Of a DNA stretch of 64,000 bases, positions 31,201 through 37,934 are shown piece after piece; positions within the stretch are counted from its first letter, which is position 1; each line of letters begins with the position of its first letter. Made by a program: the position numbers and the translations under genes. The notes below the pieces were generated by a model. That model was not told the origin of the DNA, did no database searches, and saw nothing but the letters and a program-made list of their open reading frames with translations. This DNA is from Magnetovibrio blakemorei (GTDB taxonomy: Bacteria; Pseudomonadota; Alphaproteobacteria; Rhodospirillales; Magnetovibrionaceae), in the NCBI RefSeq assembly GCF_001746755.1, contig NZ_MCGG01000009.1, forward strand, positions 1 to 64,000. The letters run 5' to 3'.

Positions 31201-34200
31201 TTGATATTGAAGCCCCGCACCCACAATTCCAACAGATCATCATGGTGGCCCCGATCCGCCAATCCGGCCACCGCTTGGCTGAGGGTTTCATCCTTTTGCA
31301 ATACCGCGACAGCATTGCGATTTGTCTTCACCTGACCGAGGTGAAGTTCCACCATGTCCCTTTTATCCAAGAACGCGCCTAAGCGGCTTAAGACTTCGTC
31401 GCGTGAAGCACAGGTAAAGGCCAAGCGATGCTCCATGGCGTCGCGGGCAAACTGCAAGGTATAGGCCAGATCAGCCAGTGCGATATTGGATTTTGCCACC
31501 GCGTCGCTGAGTTGGCTCGCCGCTTCACGCAGTTGCGCTTCGGTCCGCGCCGAAAGGATGATGATGTGTGTCTGCGGGGGCACGACCACGGCTCTCTGCT
31601 CCGCTGCTGGCGCGATATATTCTTCCACCACCACATGCGCATTGCTGCCACCAAAGCCGAAACTGCTGACTCCGGCTCGGTACGGCAGGGTCTGGCCGGC
31701 CCCATCCTGACGTCGCGGCCACGGACGCGATTGCCCCACCACCTCAAAACCGCTGCCGTCCAGTTTGAGATAAGGATTGAGCGGTTTGGCGTGCAGGGAT
31801 TCGACCAAGATGGCATGACGCATCTGCAACACGGTTTTGATCAACCCGGCAATACCAGCCGCCAACTCAAGATGACCAATGTTTGATTTAACCGAACCCA
31901 AGCCACAGTGGATAGGGTCAGCCGGACCAAATTGTTCTTCGGCCTCCCGGCTAAGATCAGCAAACGCGGCTTTCAACGCTTCTGTTTCGATGGGATCGCC
32001 CAAGGGCGTGCCGGTGCCGTGGGCCTCAATGTAGCCGACCGTTCGGGGATCAAACCCGGCCCGTCGATAGACCGTGCGCAACAGATCGGCCTGGGCATTT
32101 GGATTGGGTGCCGTCAGGGAACTGGCGCGGCCCCCATGATTTTCTCCACTGGCGCGGATCAACGCCAAAATGCGGTCCCCATCCCGTTCGGCATCGGACA
32201 AGCGTTTCAAGAACACCAGTCCAACACCCTCACCGCGGACATAACCGTCGGCCTCGGCTGAAAACGTGTGACAACGTCCTGTCGGCGACAACATCCCTGC
32301 CTTGGCAAAACCGATATAAGTATCCGGCACCAACAGCGTATTGATACCGCCTGCAAAGGCAGCACGACAGTGCCCCGACTGGATGGCTTCCACAGCCCGG
32401 TGCACCGCGACCAGAGCGCTGGAGCACGCGGTTTCGACAGCCATGCTGGGGCCGTGCAAATTGTAAAAATAACTCACCCGGTTGGGCCCTAAAGACGGGG
32501 CCAATCCGGTCATCGCATAACCTTCGATGTGATCTGTGGACTCCATCACCAATCGGCCATAACCGGAATCACCCGTACCGATAAACAATCCGGTATCCGA
32601 TCCCGAAAGGGTGCTGGGGGCATACCCCGCATCTTCCATCAAGCGCCAGACCTGGGTCAGCAACAGACGTTGCTGAGGGTCGATATAGCGGGCTTCCGGT
32701 CGGGAGATGCCAAAAAAGTCGGGATCAAAAGCGGCAATATTGTCCAAAAACCCGCCCCACTTGATTTTACAGCGCCCGGGCTCGCTCGATGGGTCTCCCC
32801 AATAATCGCGCCAGTTCCAGCGACTGGATGGGATTTCCGAAATCGCGTCATGCCCTGTCGCCAAATGACGCCAAAAGGTGTCAAGGTCCGGGGCCTGAGG
32901 AAACTGTCCACTCATGCCAATGATGGCGATGGCGTCATCGTCTGAATGACGCGAAGAGTTGAGGGGGGGCACATACGACTTCACGGCGGGCGGGCGCGGA
33001 CCCACGTTGGCGGCAATTGGCGAAATCGTTTGTTTTTCACCACCACCCAGCACAGCTCTGAGTGCCGTTTCATCGTAATCACAAAGATGGGCTGAAAGCA
33101 GTGCCAATGTCGGACACTCAAAAAAGATCGTCGGCGTGATGTCCAGATCAAACTGATCATTTAAGGCCGCTGCAAACTGCGTAAAGCTGATGGAATCAAA
33201 ACCATATTCAGGCAGTTCAACATCCGGGTCCAACTCATCGCGATCCACTTTGAGCAGATCGCTAACAATCCGTTCCAAGGCCGACAAAACACGCTTCGGA
33301 AGGTTTTCGTTTGACGTTGCCCGCTCGACCGTCACAGAGTTAGGCGTTGGTTTCGCTTCACGCTCCAAGGGCAAATTGGGGACATATTCCAGTCCTTCAA
33401 TCAAATGCCGGACCCGCTGACTTTGCCCGGCAACCACCAGAAGACGCGGCGCGTCACCGCTTAAGGCTTGGGTCAAAGCGGCGATACCGTCTGCGCTTTC
33501 CAACGCCACCAAGCCGGTTTGTTTGGTCATTTTGGCTTGAGCCAAAGAGTCCATAGCCATGCCGCCGTCACGCCAGAAAGGCCACGCGATGGTGTGAGTG
33601 CGGCCCTGACACAGACCAGCCTTGCGACGCGCTTCACGCATCACCGCATAGCCATCCAAAAATCCGTTGGCGGCGGCATAATCGCTCTGACCGGGACTGC
33701 CCAGGGACGCGGCTATGGACGAAAACAAAACCAAGAAGTCCAGCGGTTCGTCACCGATCGCCTGATCAAGATTGCATGTACCCACCACTTTCGGTGACAA
33801 GACTTTGCGAAGATCCGACGCCTGTTTGTTCGCAAGCGCTGAATCATTCAACACCCCGGCGGCATGGAAGACGCCGTGAAGGTGATGATGATGCTGACGA
33901 ATGGTCTTCATCATATCCATCACCGCTGTGTCATCAGCAAGATCGACACACATATGGTGAACACGTTCCGGGTTTTGGCGAGCCAACCATGCAGCGCCCT
34001 CCCCTTGGGGTCGGGAACGGCTGGCCAGCACAACTGTGGCTTCTGGGGCCACGTGCAAAATCGCCTGGGTCAGCAAACGACCAAGGCCACCGCTTCCGCC
34101 GGTAATCAGATAGATGCCCTTTGGCCGCCAGGAGAAGCCCTGCGTCGGATTGTTCGATGGGGCTACCAGCCCCCACCCTTCAACTTGGAGCGCACCGGAT

Positions 34201-37200
34201 AGGGGGTCGACGCGCAACAGCGCTCCACCCGGTGCTGATGACGCCGCGGCAAGACGACTCGCCAGCACAAGTGGATCGACACCCGGCTGCACTAAGATCA
34301 CCTGCCCACTCAGATTGGGATATTCAAAACCGGCGCTTCGCAGCATACCAATCAACCCACTCAAGGGGGCCAGACCTTCCCCGTCCGGCAGCACCAACTG
34401 AACCTGGATCGTGGTTGTCCCGCAGCTTTTGGCCAAGCCTTGCAGTGCGCTCAACACTTGTTCGGCAAGACGCGTGTAACGTTCGGCCAGAGGCATCGTC
34501 GTTTCATCGGCAAGGGTCTGAACGTTTTCCCCCTCAAAGGCAACGGCCAAGGCCTGTTGCTCGACCAGCCCATCAGCCACCAGAACCACCCGCTGAGCGT
34601 ATTTTTGATCCTTGCCCACGTGCGGATCAAACGATTGCCAACGGGGTGTAAAGGTCTGAACGGAAATATCCGATGAGGTCTGTTTTGCAATCGCCGTGCG
34701 GGCAGCGAACCCTCTCAAGCGCACGCGCACGCTGCCATCGTCAGCGATCAAGTCAATGTCGGTTTTGAGAACGCGGGTCCCCGCCCTTTGATCCGCAGCC
34801 GTGCGAACATAAGCCCACATGTTCTGCTCACACGCGCCCAATTGTTCAACGGAGGCCAACGCAAACGGCAACGCCGCACCGACAGAATCCGTACCGTCTT
34901 CGGGCAGCGCCATCCCCACAGCCGCCTGAAACGCACCGTCCATCAAACTGGGGTGAAGATCAAAACGGACAGCATCCCCAATCCCCTCGGTTGGCAGCGC
35001 AAGACGGGCCAACACCGATGGATTGCCCCCTTCATCCTGCCCGGCCGCCAACCACTGCACCGCCCGATGGCTGGGTCCATAGTTCAGCCCCATCTGATCG
35101 AAAATTTGGTAGACCCGTGACGCCTCAACGCGTGAAGAATGCGTCGCCTGCAAACGAGACAAATCCACTTCGGCGACAGCGGCAGCGGCTTTGGCGACGC
35201 GCATTTGCGCATGCTCTTCACGGCCATCCCCGTCGACAATGCGATAGATCCGCAGCCGTGCCTGTTGTTCCGTCCATTGGTCGAGCACTATTTCCAAGTT
35301 CACGGGGCATTCGACAAAAAGCGGTTGCAGCCACACCACCTGCTCAATGCGGCCCGGTTCAAAGCCCAACTGTTTTGCCACCGCGCGGGCAATCTCCAAA
35401 TAGCCAACCCCCGGCAAAACCGGGCGGCCCATCACGCGATGATCCCTCAGGAAAAACTCAGCGCCCGTCAACGTCAGCACAAAACGCCCTTCGCCGTCAG
35501 CACGTGGCGTCAGCGGACGGGCAACCGTTTTCTGAGCGGGCTCATCACAGGGCAACCAGAAGCGTTTGCATTGGAACGGATAGGTTGGCAAGGGCAAACG
35601 GATGCGCCCTGAATCTGATGGATAAAGGCTGGCCCACGCAATCGTTTCGCCGTCCACCCAACGCTGAGCAATCGATAGCGCATCCACACCAACCGGATTG
35701 AAGGACGTCAAATCAATATGCCGTCCACGCGCAACAGTCCCCCGCACCGCCTGCGTCTCATCACCTTGCAGGAAGGCATCCATTTGACGCAGCAATGCTT
35801 CGCCATTGGCGGCGACAAACATAAGGCGGTGGCGCATGGCGTCTCGGCCCACCTGTAACGTATAGGCCAAGTCGGCAACCGACACCGCCCCCACATGGGA
35901 ACGCAACTGCGCAACCGCGTCCTTCAAAGCAGTATCGTTTTTGGCCGAAATGGGAAACAGCATGGGCGTGTTGGATGGCGGCTCGGACCGACGGGTTGAT
36001 GTAGGTGAGAGATATTCTTCGACGATCACATGAACGTTGGAACCACCCGCCCCAAAAGAGCTCAGACCCGCGCGCCTTGGCATCTGGACACCGTCGACAA
36101 TGGGTTGGGACCAGGGGCGCGCGGCCTCAAGCAAATAGAACGGCGTACCCGTCAGTTCCAGCAAAGGATTGGGGTCTTCGCAATGGAGGCTCTGGTAAAG
36201 CGTGCCAGACTCCATGGAAAGCAGAACCTTGATCAATCCGGCCACCCCGGCTGCCGTTTCCGCATGACCGATATTGGATTTGATGGAGCCAAGCCCGACA
36301 TGCGGGTTTTGTGGCGGGGTGATTCCCAGCTCTTGATAACGTTGATCAAAAGCGGCCTTCAATCCCTGTGCCTCGATGGGGTCACCCAAGGGCGTGCCGG
36401 TGCCGTGACACTCAACATAACCGATACTGCGCGGATCGATGTTGGCTTGTTGGTGGGCCTCCACAATCAGCGCAGCCTGAGCTTTGGGATTAGGGGCCGT
36501 TAGAGAACTCCCCTGGCCGCCATGATGTTCCACCGAAGCGGTGATCACACCCAGGATTGTGTCGCCGTCAGCCTCGGCCCGATCCAATCGTTTCAGCAAC
36601 ACCGCCCCGACCCCATCGGACCGTCCATAGCCATCGGCGTGAGCGGAAAAACTCTTGCTGCGCCCGTCCGGGGCCAACATGCCGATTTTAGAGAACAGAA
36701 TATGCTGTGTTGGTGTCAGCATCAGGTTTGAACCACCAGCGATGGCCATCTCGCATCCTTCGTGGCGAATGCTCATCACCGCCCGGTGAATGGCCACCAA
36801 CGAGCTGGAACACGCGGTATCCACCACCTGACTTGGACCATGAACATCGAGCAAAAACGACAACCGATTGGGACAAAACACATGCCCCAAACCCGTCATT
36901 TTTTGTGGGTCCGCAATCTCCGCACGGTTGGCCAAATCCACATAATCAAGCAGATTAATGCCAAGAAAAATTCCGATCTTTCGTCCCGCGAGAGATCCCG
37001 GCGCATACCCCGCCTTTTCGATCAATTTCCACACACACATCATGAACAAGCGATGCTGGGGGTCCATCAATTCCGCTTCGCGTGGGGAAAGATTAAAGAA
37101 TGCCGCATCGAACTGATCATGACCGGGGACAAAGCCGCCATATTTGAGCGCCGTCTGCGAACGGTTTTTGGGGTCTTGCTGAAGCTGTTGCCAATCCCAC

Positions 37201-37934
37201 CGATCCCAAGGCACGTCCTCGATACAATCATCACCGTTCGCGAGGTGAGCCTCAAGCGAGACCAGATCGGGGCTCTGGGCAAACATGCCCTCCATAGAGA
37301 TGACGGCAATCGGAATGGGCGTCGCGCTGGCGTCGCTGACAGAACCAGATACGACAGGTTTCGCGGCTGGAACCGACGGATTCTCTGCTGGCCCTTTAAC
37401 CACGGCCCGATGACGGCGCAGCCACGATGGGTCTATACCTGGGCTCGAAGACGACGGTGTTTTCACAGGAGAAGGAGAGGCCTGGGGCGACGGCTCTGAC
37501 TTGGCATAGTATGCGTTGATGGCCGCGCCATATCGTGCCCGTAAAATGGCAGCAAGATCGTCCAGATGTTTGGCTTCAAAAAAGGTGGTTGGTGCCACGG
37601 ATATACCGAAACAACGGGAGATTTTGACCATCACCTCAGTGATCGCAATGGAATCCACTCCGAAGTTGGATAGGTTTTCTGTCGGGTTCAAACGCTCTTG
37701 AGGTATCCGCAAGGCTTCGCCAGCCAGACGCAGAACGTCCTCTTCCAAACGGCGATCCGGTGCCACCGCAGCCGTCTCTGCAATTTTTTCTTCACTCTTT
37801 TTCACAACAGTCGTCGTACCAGCACTGGCCACAGCACTGGCCCCACCGGTGCGTTTTTGCGCACGGAGGATCATCTCCTGCTCCAGTCGCGCCCCTATGG
37901 CGGCACGCGGGTCACTGGGTGGTCGCGACGTCAT
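18192..37934 (-). CDS. Trans-AT PKS-NRPS megasynthase with thioesterase (second assembly-line protein)
   Basis: Protein of 6,580 residues without any AT domain. Domain order with key residues: ACP (Ser95); KS7 (Cys375)-DH (His832)-KR (about 1275)-ACP (Ser1581); KS8 (Cys1837)-ACP (Ser2347); KS9 (Cys2587)-DH (His3039)-ACP (Ser3327); KS10 (Cys3571)-KR (about 4187)-ACP (Ser4491); KS11 (Cys4735, non-elongating)-ACP (Ser5174); condensation domain (HHLVTDG near 5362); adenylation domain (YTSGSTG near 5849); PCP (Ser6251); type I thioesterase (GWSFGG, Ser6393). The first ACP completes the module begun at the end of the upstream PKS. Its ATG overlaps the monooxygenase stop by 4 nt (ATGA). Post-KS linker domains are present as usual in trans-AT systems. 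The thioesterase releases the chain as an acid, lactone or lactam; which one cannot be read. Confidence 0.95.
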   Translation of the reverse strand: MTSRPPSDPRAAIGARLEQEMILRAQKRTGGASAVASAGTTTVVKKSEEKIAETAAVAPDRRLEEDVLRLAGEALRIPQERLNPTENLSNFGVDSIAITEVMVKISRCFGISVAPTTFFEAKHLDDLAAILRARYGAAINAYYAKSEPSPQASPSPVKTPSSSSPGIDPSWLRRHRAVVKGPAENPSVPAAKPVVSGSVSDASATPIPIAVISMEGMFAQSPDLVSLEAHLANGDDCIEDVPWDRWDWQQLQQDPKNRSQTALKYGGFVPGHDQFDAAFFNLSPREAELMDPQHRLFMMCVWKLIEKAGYAPGSLAGRKIGIFLGINLLDYVDLANRAEIADPQKMTGLGHVFCPNRLSFLLDVHGPSQVVDTACSSSLVAIHRAVMSIRHEGCEMAIAGGSNLMLTPTQHILFSKIGMLAPDGRSKSFSAHADGYGRSDGVGAVLLKRLDRAEADGDTILGVITASVEHHGGQGSSLTAPNPKAQAALIVEAHQQANIDPRSIGYVECHGTGTPLGDPIEAQGLKAAFDQRYQELGITPPQNPHVGLGSIKSNIGHAETAAGVAGLIKVLLSMESGTLYQSLHCEDPNPLLELTGTPFYLLEAARPWSQPIVDGVQMPRRAGLSSFGAGGSNVHVIVEEYLSPTSTRRSEPPSNTPMLFPISAKNDTALKDAVAQLRSHVGAVSVADLAYTLQVGRDAMRHRLMFVAANGEALLRQMDAFLQGDETQAVRGTVARGRHIDLTSFNPVGVDALSIAQRWVDGETIAWASLYPSDSGRIRLPLPTYPFQCKRFWLPCDEPAQKTVARPLTPRADGEGRFVLTLTGAEFFLRDHRVMGRPVLPGVGYLEIARAVAKQLGFEPGRIEQVVWLQPLFVECPVNLEIVLDQWTEQQARLRIYRIVDGDGREEHAQMRVAKAAAAVAEVDLSRLQATHSSRVEASRVYQIFDQMGLNYGPSHRAVQWLAAGQDEGGNPSVLARLALPTEGIGDAVRFDLHPSLMDGAFQAAVGMALPEDGTDSVGAALPFALASVEQLGACEQNMWAYVRTAADQRAGTRVLKTDIDLIADDGSVRVRLRGFAARTAIAKQTSSDISVQTFTPRWQSFDPHVGKDQKYAQRVVLVADGLVEQQALAVAFEGENVQTLADETTMPLAERYTRLAEQVLSALQGLAKSCGTTTIQVQLVLPDGEGLAPLSGLIGMLRSAGFEYPNLSGQVILVQPGVDPLVLASRLAAASSAPGGALLRVDPLSGALQVEGWGLVAPSNNPTQGFSWRPKGIYLITGGSGGLGRLLTQAILHVAPEATVVLASRSRPQGEGAAWLARQNPERVHHMCVDLADDTAVMDMMKTIRQHHHHLHGVFHAAGVLNDSALANKQASDLRKVLSPKVVGTCNLDQAIGDEPLDFLVLFSSIAASLGSPGQSDYAAANGFLDGYAVMREARRKAGLCQGRTHTIAWPFWRDGGMAMDSLAQAKMTKQTGLVALESADGIAALTQALSGDAPRLLVVAGQSQRVRHLIEGLEYVPNLPLEREAKPTPNSVTVERATSNENLPKRVLSALERIVSDLLKVDRDELDPDVELPEYGFDSISFTQFAAALNDQFDLDITPTIFFECPTLALLSAHLCDYDETALRAVLGGGEKQTISPIAANVGPRPPAVKSYVPPLNSSRHSDDDAIAIIGMSGQFPQAPDLDTFWRHLATGHDAISEIPSSRWNWRDYWGDPSSEPGRCKIKWGGFLDNIAAFDPDFFGISRPEARYIDPQQRLLLTQVWRLMEDAGYAPSTLSGSDTGLFIGTGDSGYGRLVMESTDHIEGYAMTGLAPSLGPNRVSYFYNLHGPSMAVETACSSALVAVHRAVEAIQSGHCRAAFAGGINTLLVPDTYIGFAKAGMLSPTGRCHTFSAEADGYVRGEGVGLVFLKRLSDAERDGDRILALIRASGENHGGRASSLTAPNPNAQADLLRTVYRRAGFDPRTVGYIEAHGTGTPLGDPIETEALKAAFADLSREAEEQFGPADPIHCGLGSVKSNIGHLELAAGIAGLIKTVLQMRHAILVESLHAKPLNPYLKLDGSGFEVVGQSRPWPRRQDGAGQTLPYRAGVSSFGFGGSNAHVVVEEYIAPAAEQRAVVVPPQTHIIILSARTEAQLREAASQLSDAVAKSNIALADLAYTLQFARDAMEHRLAFTCASRDEVLSRLGAFLDKRDMVELHLGQVKTNRNAVAVLQKDETLSQAVAGLADRGHHDDLLELWVRGFNINWRDLQQGSRAKKVSLPGYPFSMATYWGRAQGGGMGTGTEPTSVTAPMPQPSTRPPAIREVNAEYAPEKTALSILLPLAAQVLEVDASELDVDVELGEFGFDSIVMTTFANRVNDALKLTLSPADFFEYATLNRLAAHVSAQGSPVLLQDTPQPTLPVETPIRATAPLRDQEPDPLVIVGYSCHFPGARDADAFWQNLIEGKESLSRIPLERWDWHAYDGDPKTTAGKTNVHWGGFIDGVFEFDPLFFNISPREALFMDPQQRLLMMHAWNAIESAGHAPTSLAGKKVGVFIGTAASGYRDLIGENAGDEGYVATGSVASVGPNRLSYFLDLHGPSEPVETACSSSLVALHRAVQSIRNGECDMALVGGINTILTPEAHIQFSKAGMLSLDGRCKTFSNQADGYGRGEGAGVLFIKRRSAAERDGDPIRAIIRGSGINHGGRANSLTAPNTVAQADLLRGVYADAGINPRHIGYVEAHGTGTALGDPVEINALKSAFGLSQPGSFQAEDSLCSIGSVKTNIGHLELAAGVAGIIKVLLQLEHRTLVPSLHCDEINPHIQLAGTPFEIVRTAQPWQSLRNDEGQDLPRLAGISSFGFGGVNAHVVLEEYRPSQEAQTPEPLLDRPGVFVLSGRDAQRLKDRAAALFAVLGLGRIRESDRDDLSYTLQVGRTEMSSRLAIVASTLEALRDGLKAFLSGQAAPGLFVAEGERRTSSLSADDDPSIVAQTWVNGAEIDWSILHTRSRRRLVLPVYPFARDTYRVSSRLPSPHNPSDTTLARDGSKTVCVDADAFYMRDHRVRGQRVLPGAMSLELVRAAFVGAGVSTPISMHRIAWRRPLTLDVGHQDVVVDLGPATEDGTSFSLLNKVDGDLEYVRGVISRLDDDQTPPAFDLGQIRSQCPRSIQPEWLYDRYAALGLEYGPAFRVVEEIWTGDGQILARLRLPDAAKEGSLILHPSLLDGAFHVALGLFEQEERLTAALPVGLDSLQMFAPTTDSMWVWLRLQPQQHGVYKFDLDLADEDGQAHVAARGFTLRPLAGEHTDVTIAADVLQHAAERYFKSLLARLTDIAEDQIELGEPLERYGIDSLLINRLTDALEKDFGPLSSTLFFEYRTLQAVIDYFMADHAQTLAVVTGVREDATPFPSREQTAVTGRNATASPTDQPIAIIGMAGRYPGADSLEAFWKNLAAGRDGITDIPVERWDHAKLLSGQIGRGGFVDGFDCFDPLFFNISPAEAEYMDPQERLFLQCAWETLEDAGYTRSTLAPARQPLTGGDVGVFVGVMWQEYQLYGAERSAQGQSLGLTGNPASIANRVSYFCDFHGPSLAVDSMCSSSLTAIHLACESLRSGSCQVALAGGVNLSLHPNKYIVLGQGNFLSDTGRCESFGQGGNGYVPGEGVGAVLLKPLDQAITDGDRIQGVIRATALNHGGMTNGYTVPNPDAQAAVIGRAMDQASVSPESVSYVEAHGTGTSLGDPIEIRALSKAYRGQTDKRAFCAIGSVKSNIGHLESASGIAGLTKVLLQFKHGQLAPSLHSETLNPHIDFASSPFTVQQRLAPWPQQVQGGQPSPRIAGLSSFGAGGSNAHVILQEYIPASPEVRTSEQVSQPMLFPVSAQDPERLMDLLKRLQSNVRERSMNDLEDVAYTLQVGREAFDERLVFLASTKDELLAGLDQVLAGETRGNSLFRGRAGRGQKADVPLSASLSDIAQAWVNGATVNWRRLWQGVTPRRIALPSYPFARDRYWVPEAQQGVAHSNVRADQSSLPLFFVPDWRTEDAWAMSADEAHERDEQSWLVLCELPDSLADKLAETASPAHVVRLQSDETRDIADRFVSHASRLMELFQSLMKAGQGRAVVQVVVTEDNDGRLLAGLGGMLRTASQEAPSLSCQLVVLTGAYPDHLGERLRADRMGTDGDGDIRYQANQRMVRRWREVSAPRTALVPAWKKSGVYLITGGAGGVGLEVAAQMAADNRNPSLWLLGRSTLSSQQQTQLDALPARVHYRRVDVSDAAAVNKVVAEIRQTEGHLDGVIHAAGVIRDGLLRHKSQTDLSAVLAPKVAGLMNLDAAIGGEPLDFMVLFSSLSGALGNVGQGDYATANAFLDGFASHRNRLTAQGQRCGHTLSIDWPYLRDGGMQLDAAVVHAMEKNTGLTPLEPSAVISAMRAAMGFPDVDQLLIMDGDRPRLRRLMGITSSAPAAPLKSAAPTSAERLPARPMVSTRQHRMLAWVSDAFSQVLKIPAERLDADATIDRFGVDSISALHILEVLEGELGPLPQTLLFEHPTINALVDHLLAEYPDAMLDVAQSPKDERVDEHIDEKSVSPLQTKARSGDVAIIAVAGRYPGAGDVEALWQMLVAGRDGITEVPKSRWNADAHYSARKGKAGHSHCKWGGFIDDVDCFDANFFDYTPREASLLDPQERLFLETTWHLLERAGHTRAALQDRYQGRVGVFVGAMYQQYNAMETDRDSQSLLRLSSYAAIANRTSFFFDLQGPSVAVDSMCSSGLQAVHQACQSLQTGECQLAIAGGVNLSIHPDKYIGLSRLGLIGSHADSRAFAVDGDGYLPAEGVGAVLLKPLDEALSDQDPILAVIKGSIANHSGHSAGFAVPNIKAQARLMEENFHRSGIDPRSIGYVESSANGSPVGDAIERRALSRAFRSFTKDDGFCTIGSVKSFIGHAEAASGLAQLTKVLLQFQHRSLLPSFNDHTAAEVSQLFAGSPFVLQNALAPWARPWIDGQEQPRRATVSSFGAGGANVHVIVQEPPEPFATAENVPETNPLRQYPLFAKTPEQLRAVAERLEDYVLVNPHVSMARLSYTLRVGREPMACGVLLMAHDVEDLLKRLAEVRDGQIKTLETNFQLRHDTAETPLTPLPLPGYPFARDHHWIGSNESEHVFETRAPKAPVKQGAALLTVLVNVLATEQGVKPGRIDPTASLRAIGVDSMIGLQLIYAIEEATGIVVSHRELDQSKSLQHLAELVGAHTGQERLASPQTVHWDADGGPWQSVMGEGQKGIWVAQMLQPRSSVYNVPMAFRVKHIDLEVLQAACRWLLDRYPILTVRVADKEGEPHLVASTVEETVHSLSVPKGVDVLAFARQRVVRPFDMGEEAKIRFELISGDSLDAKEQLFLIVVHHLVTDGVSMAVMAREFWNAYERMLTGEAPALLSDAAQHADYADFIAWERAIMDSPEGARQRAFWQNQLAGVLPVLELPCDRKPDSEGLVDGRTCEMRLSKKVTKTVSAAADRLGISRASFYLGVFTILLYRYSGQNRMIVGVPTVRRPKRRFEETVGYCTNMMALPLDVKGSMRTKTLLSQVHQAMMTGMDHGDYPFASIARALGDTARGEPPYQVSYGYQNFSGSSAEMPVLSTGEVSYVPQLRQGGDGLFGLDLFDEASGLTVVAAFDGARFDPKTVNRMLEHFKALVVAVADKPRRRVASLSMLSNAEQKSLLRDWSGNTRSAHAPRLIADSFRRQVQKHPQAVAIVSKGKTVTYGQLQKQVNRLARMLCQRGLQPGDRVAVLLKREPASIAALLAVLVAGGVWVPLDANYPDQRLALILKDAKVSLVLSQGKLTARAVALGVTRKGIIDLKTDGKTIREMSAKSPKDKVHGADPAYIIYTSGSTGVPKGVVVSHGAIAEQCHVIGAYYGLGRKDVVLQFASHSVDTALEQILPTLVFGARLVLEDEEMWMPEDFHRRLHKLRITVVDLPPVYLRELLIAWSDGPTDRPALVLRLCIVGGETLAPDVVELWQNSLLSKVRLLNAYGPTEATVTALVHPVEPQSSVASIPIGQPLAGVEVYILDEDQNVVPEGVVGELYLSGSRLALGYHGNSKLTAERFVTKTLDPRRGAMRLYRTGDRASFIPDSQGTVAFHGRMDDQTSIRGFRVELGEIESALMAFGGCEAVVLPKSLADGKMAIEAFVVAMAPDFDRLGLDDFLRARLPAHMIPRRVRYLDVLPLTSGGKVDRTALLALPDEFYQVSAGRSKPSDEVEQRLLQVWEEVLSVEGETCPIGVDDSFERCGGNSLSAVRLLREIERRFEYPFSFAEFAKAPTIAAQARVLRLRRAECKTMIGEARESLLVPLRLPDKRADGRHPLFLIHPVSGSVTCYQALADRLNPKRPVYGVRAAEVEKRSDSNDYGISAMAQDYVAAIQEIQAQGPYLLAGWSFGGVVAFEMACQLRNKGEKVAFLGLLDSYPPEMVRQMEESLRRKKEFPGETAYWVQAFAQDLLGIENFMPKRSGSPLKSLLERAETVQLLPGVNAAQFQNLFELFCHNREALVRHTLTSCDFPLTLIHASAERGDDLGQEWRRIAGENITVSAVSGDHYSFLRIPFLDNWVNAFSEQIERIEQIHIE
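22290..24239 (-). other. Module 11: KS0-ACP, non-elongating
   Basis: The ketosynthase retains its Cys (DSMCSSG) and the third motif SFIGHAE. The HGTGT motif is replaced (VESSANGSPVGD, about residue 4868), removing the His needed for decarboxylative condensation. It probably only hands the chain to the NRPS module. Confidence 0.85.
24255..27731 (-). other. Module 10: KS-KR-ACP
   Basis: The KS has DSMCSSS and intact histidines. The KR has TGGAGGVG and the catalytic YATAN. With no DH, a beta-hydroxyl is expected. Confidence 0.85.
27735..30698 (-). other. Module 9: KS-DH-ACP without ketoreductase
   Basis: The KS is intact (ETACSSS). The DH has DHRVRGQRVLPG and HPSLLDGAF, so both catalytic residues are present, but no KR lies in the module or the one before it. 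Confidence 0.8.
30705..32942 (-). other. Module 8: KS-ACP
   Basis: Minimal module: intact KS (ETACSSA) and one ACP (FGFDSI). It would leave a beta-keto group unless trans enzymes act. Confidence 0.85.
33015..37328 (-). other. Module 7: KS-DH-KR-ACP
   Basis: All catalytic motifs are present: KS DTACSSS, DH DHRVMGRPVLPG with HPSLMDGAFQ, KR TGGSGGLG with YAAAN. An alkene is expected, or a saturated unit if the trans enoylreductase acts. Confidence 0.85.
37335..37934 (-). other. Module 6 (second part): N-terminal ACP
   Basis: After about 60 residues of Ala/Thr/Lys-rich docking or linker sequence comes an ACP with FGVDSIAI (Ser95). It is followed by another linker before KS7. It pairs with the KS-inactive DH end of the upstream protein. 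Confidence 0.8.
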
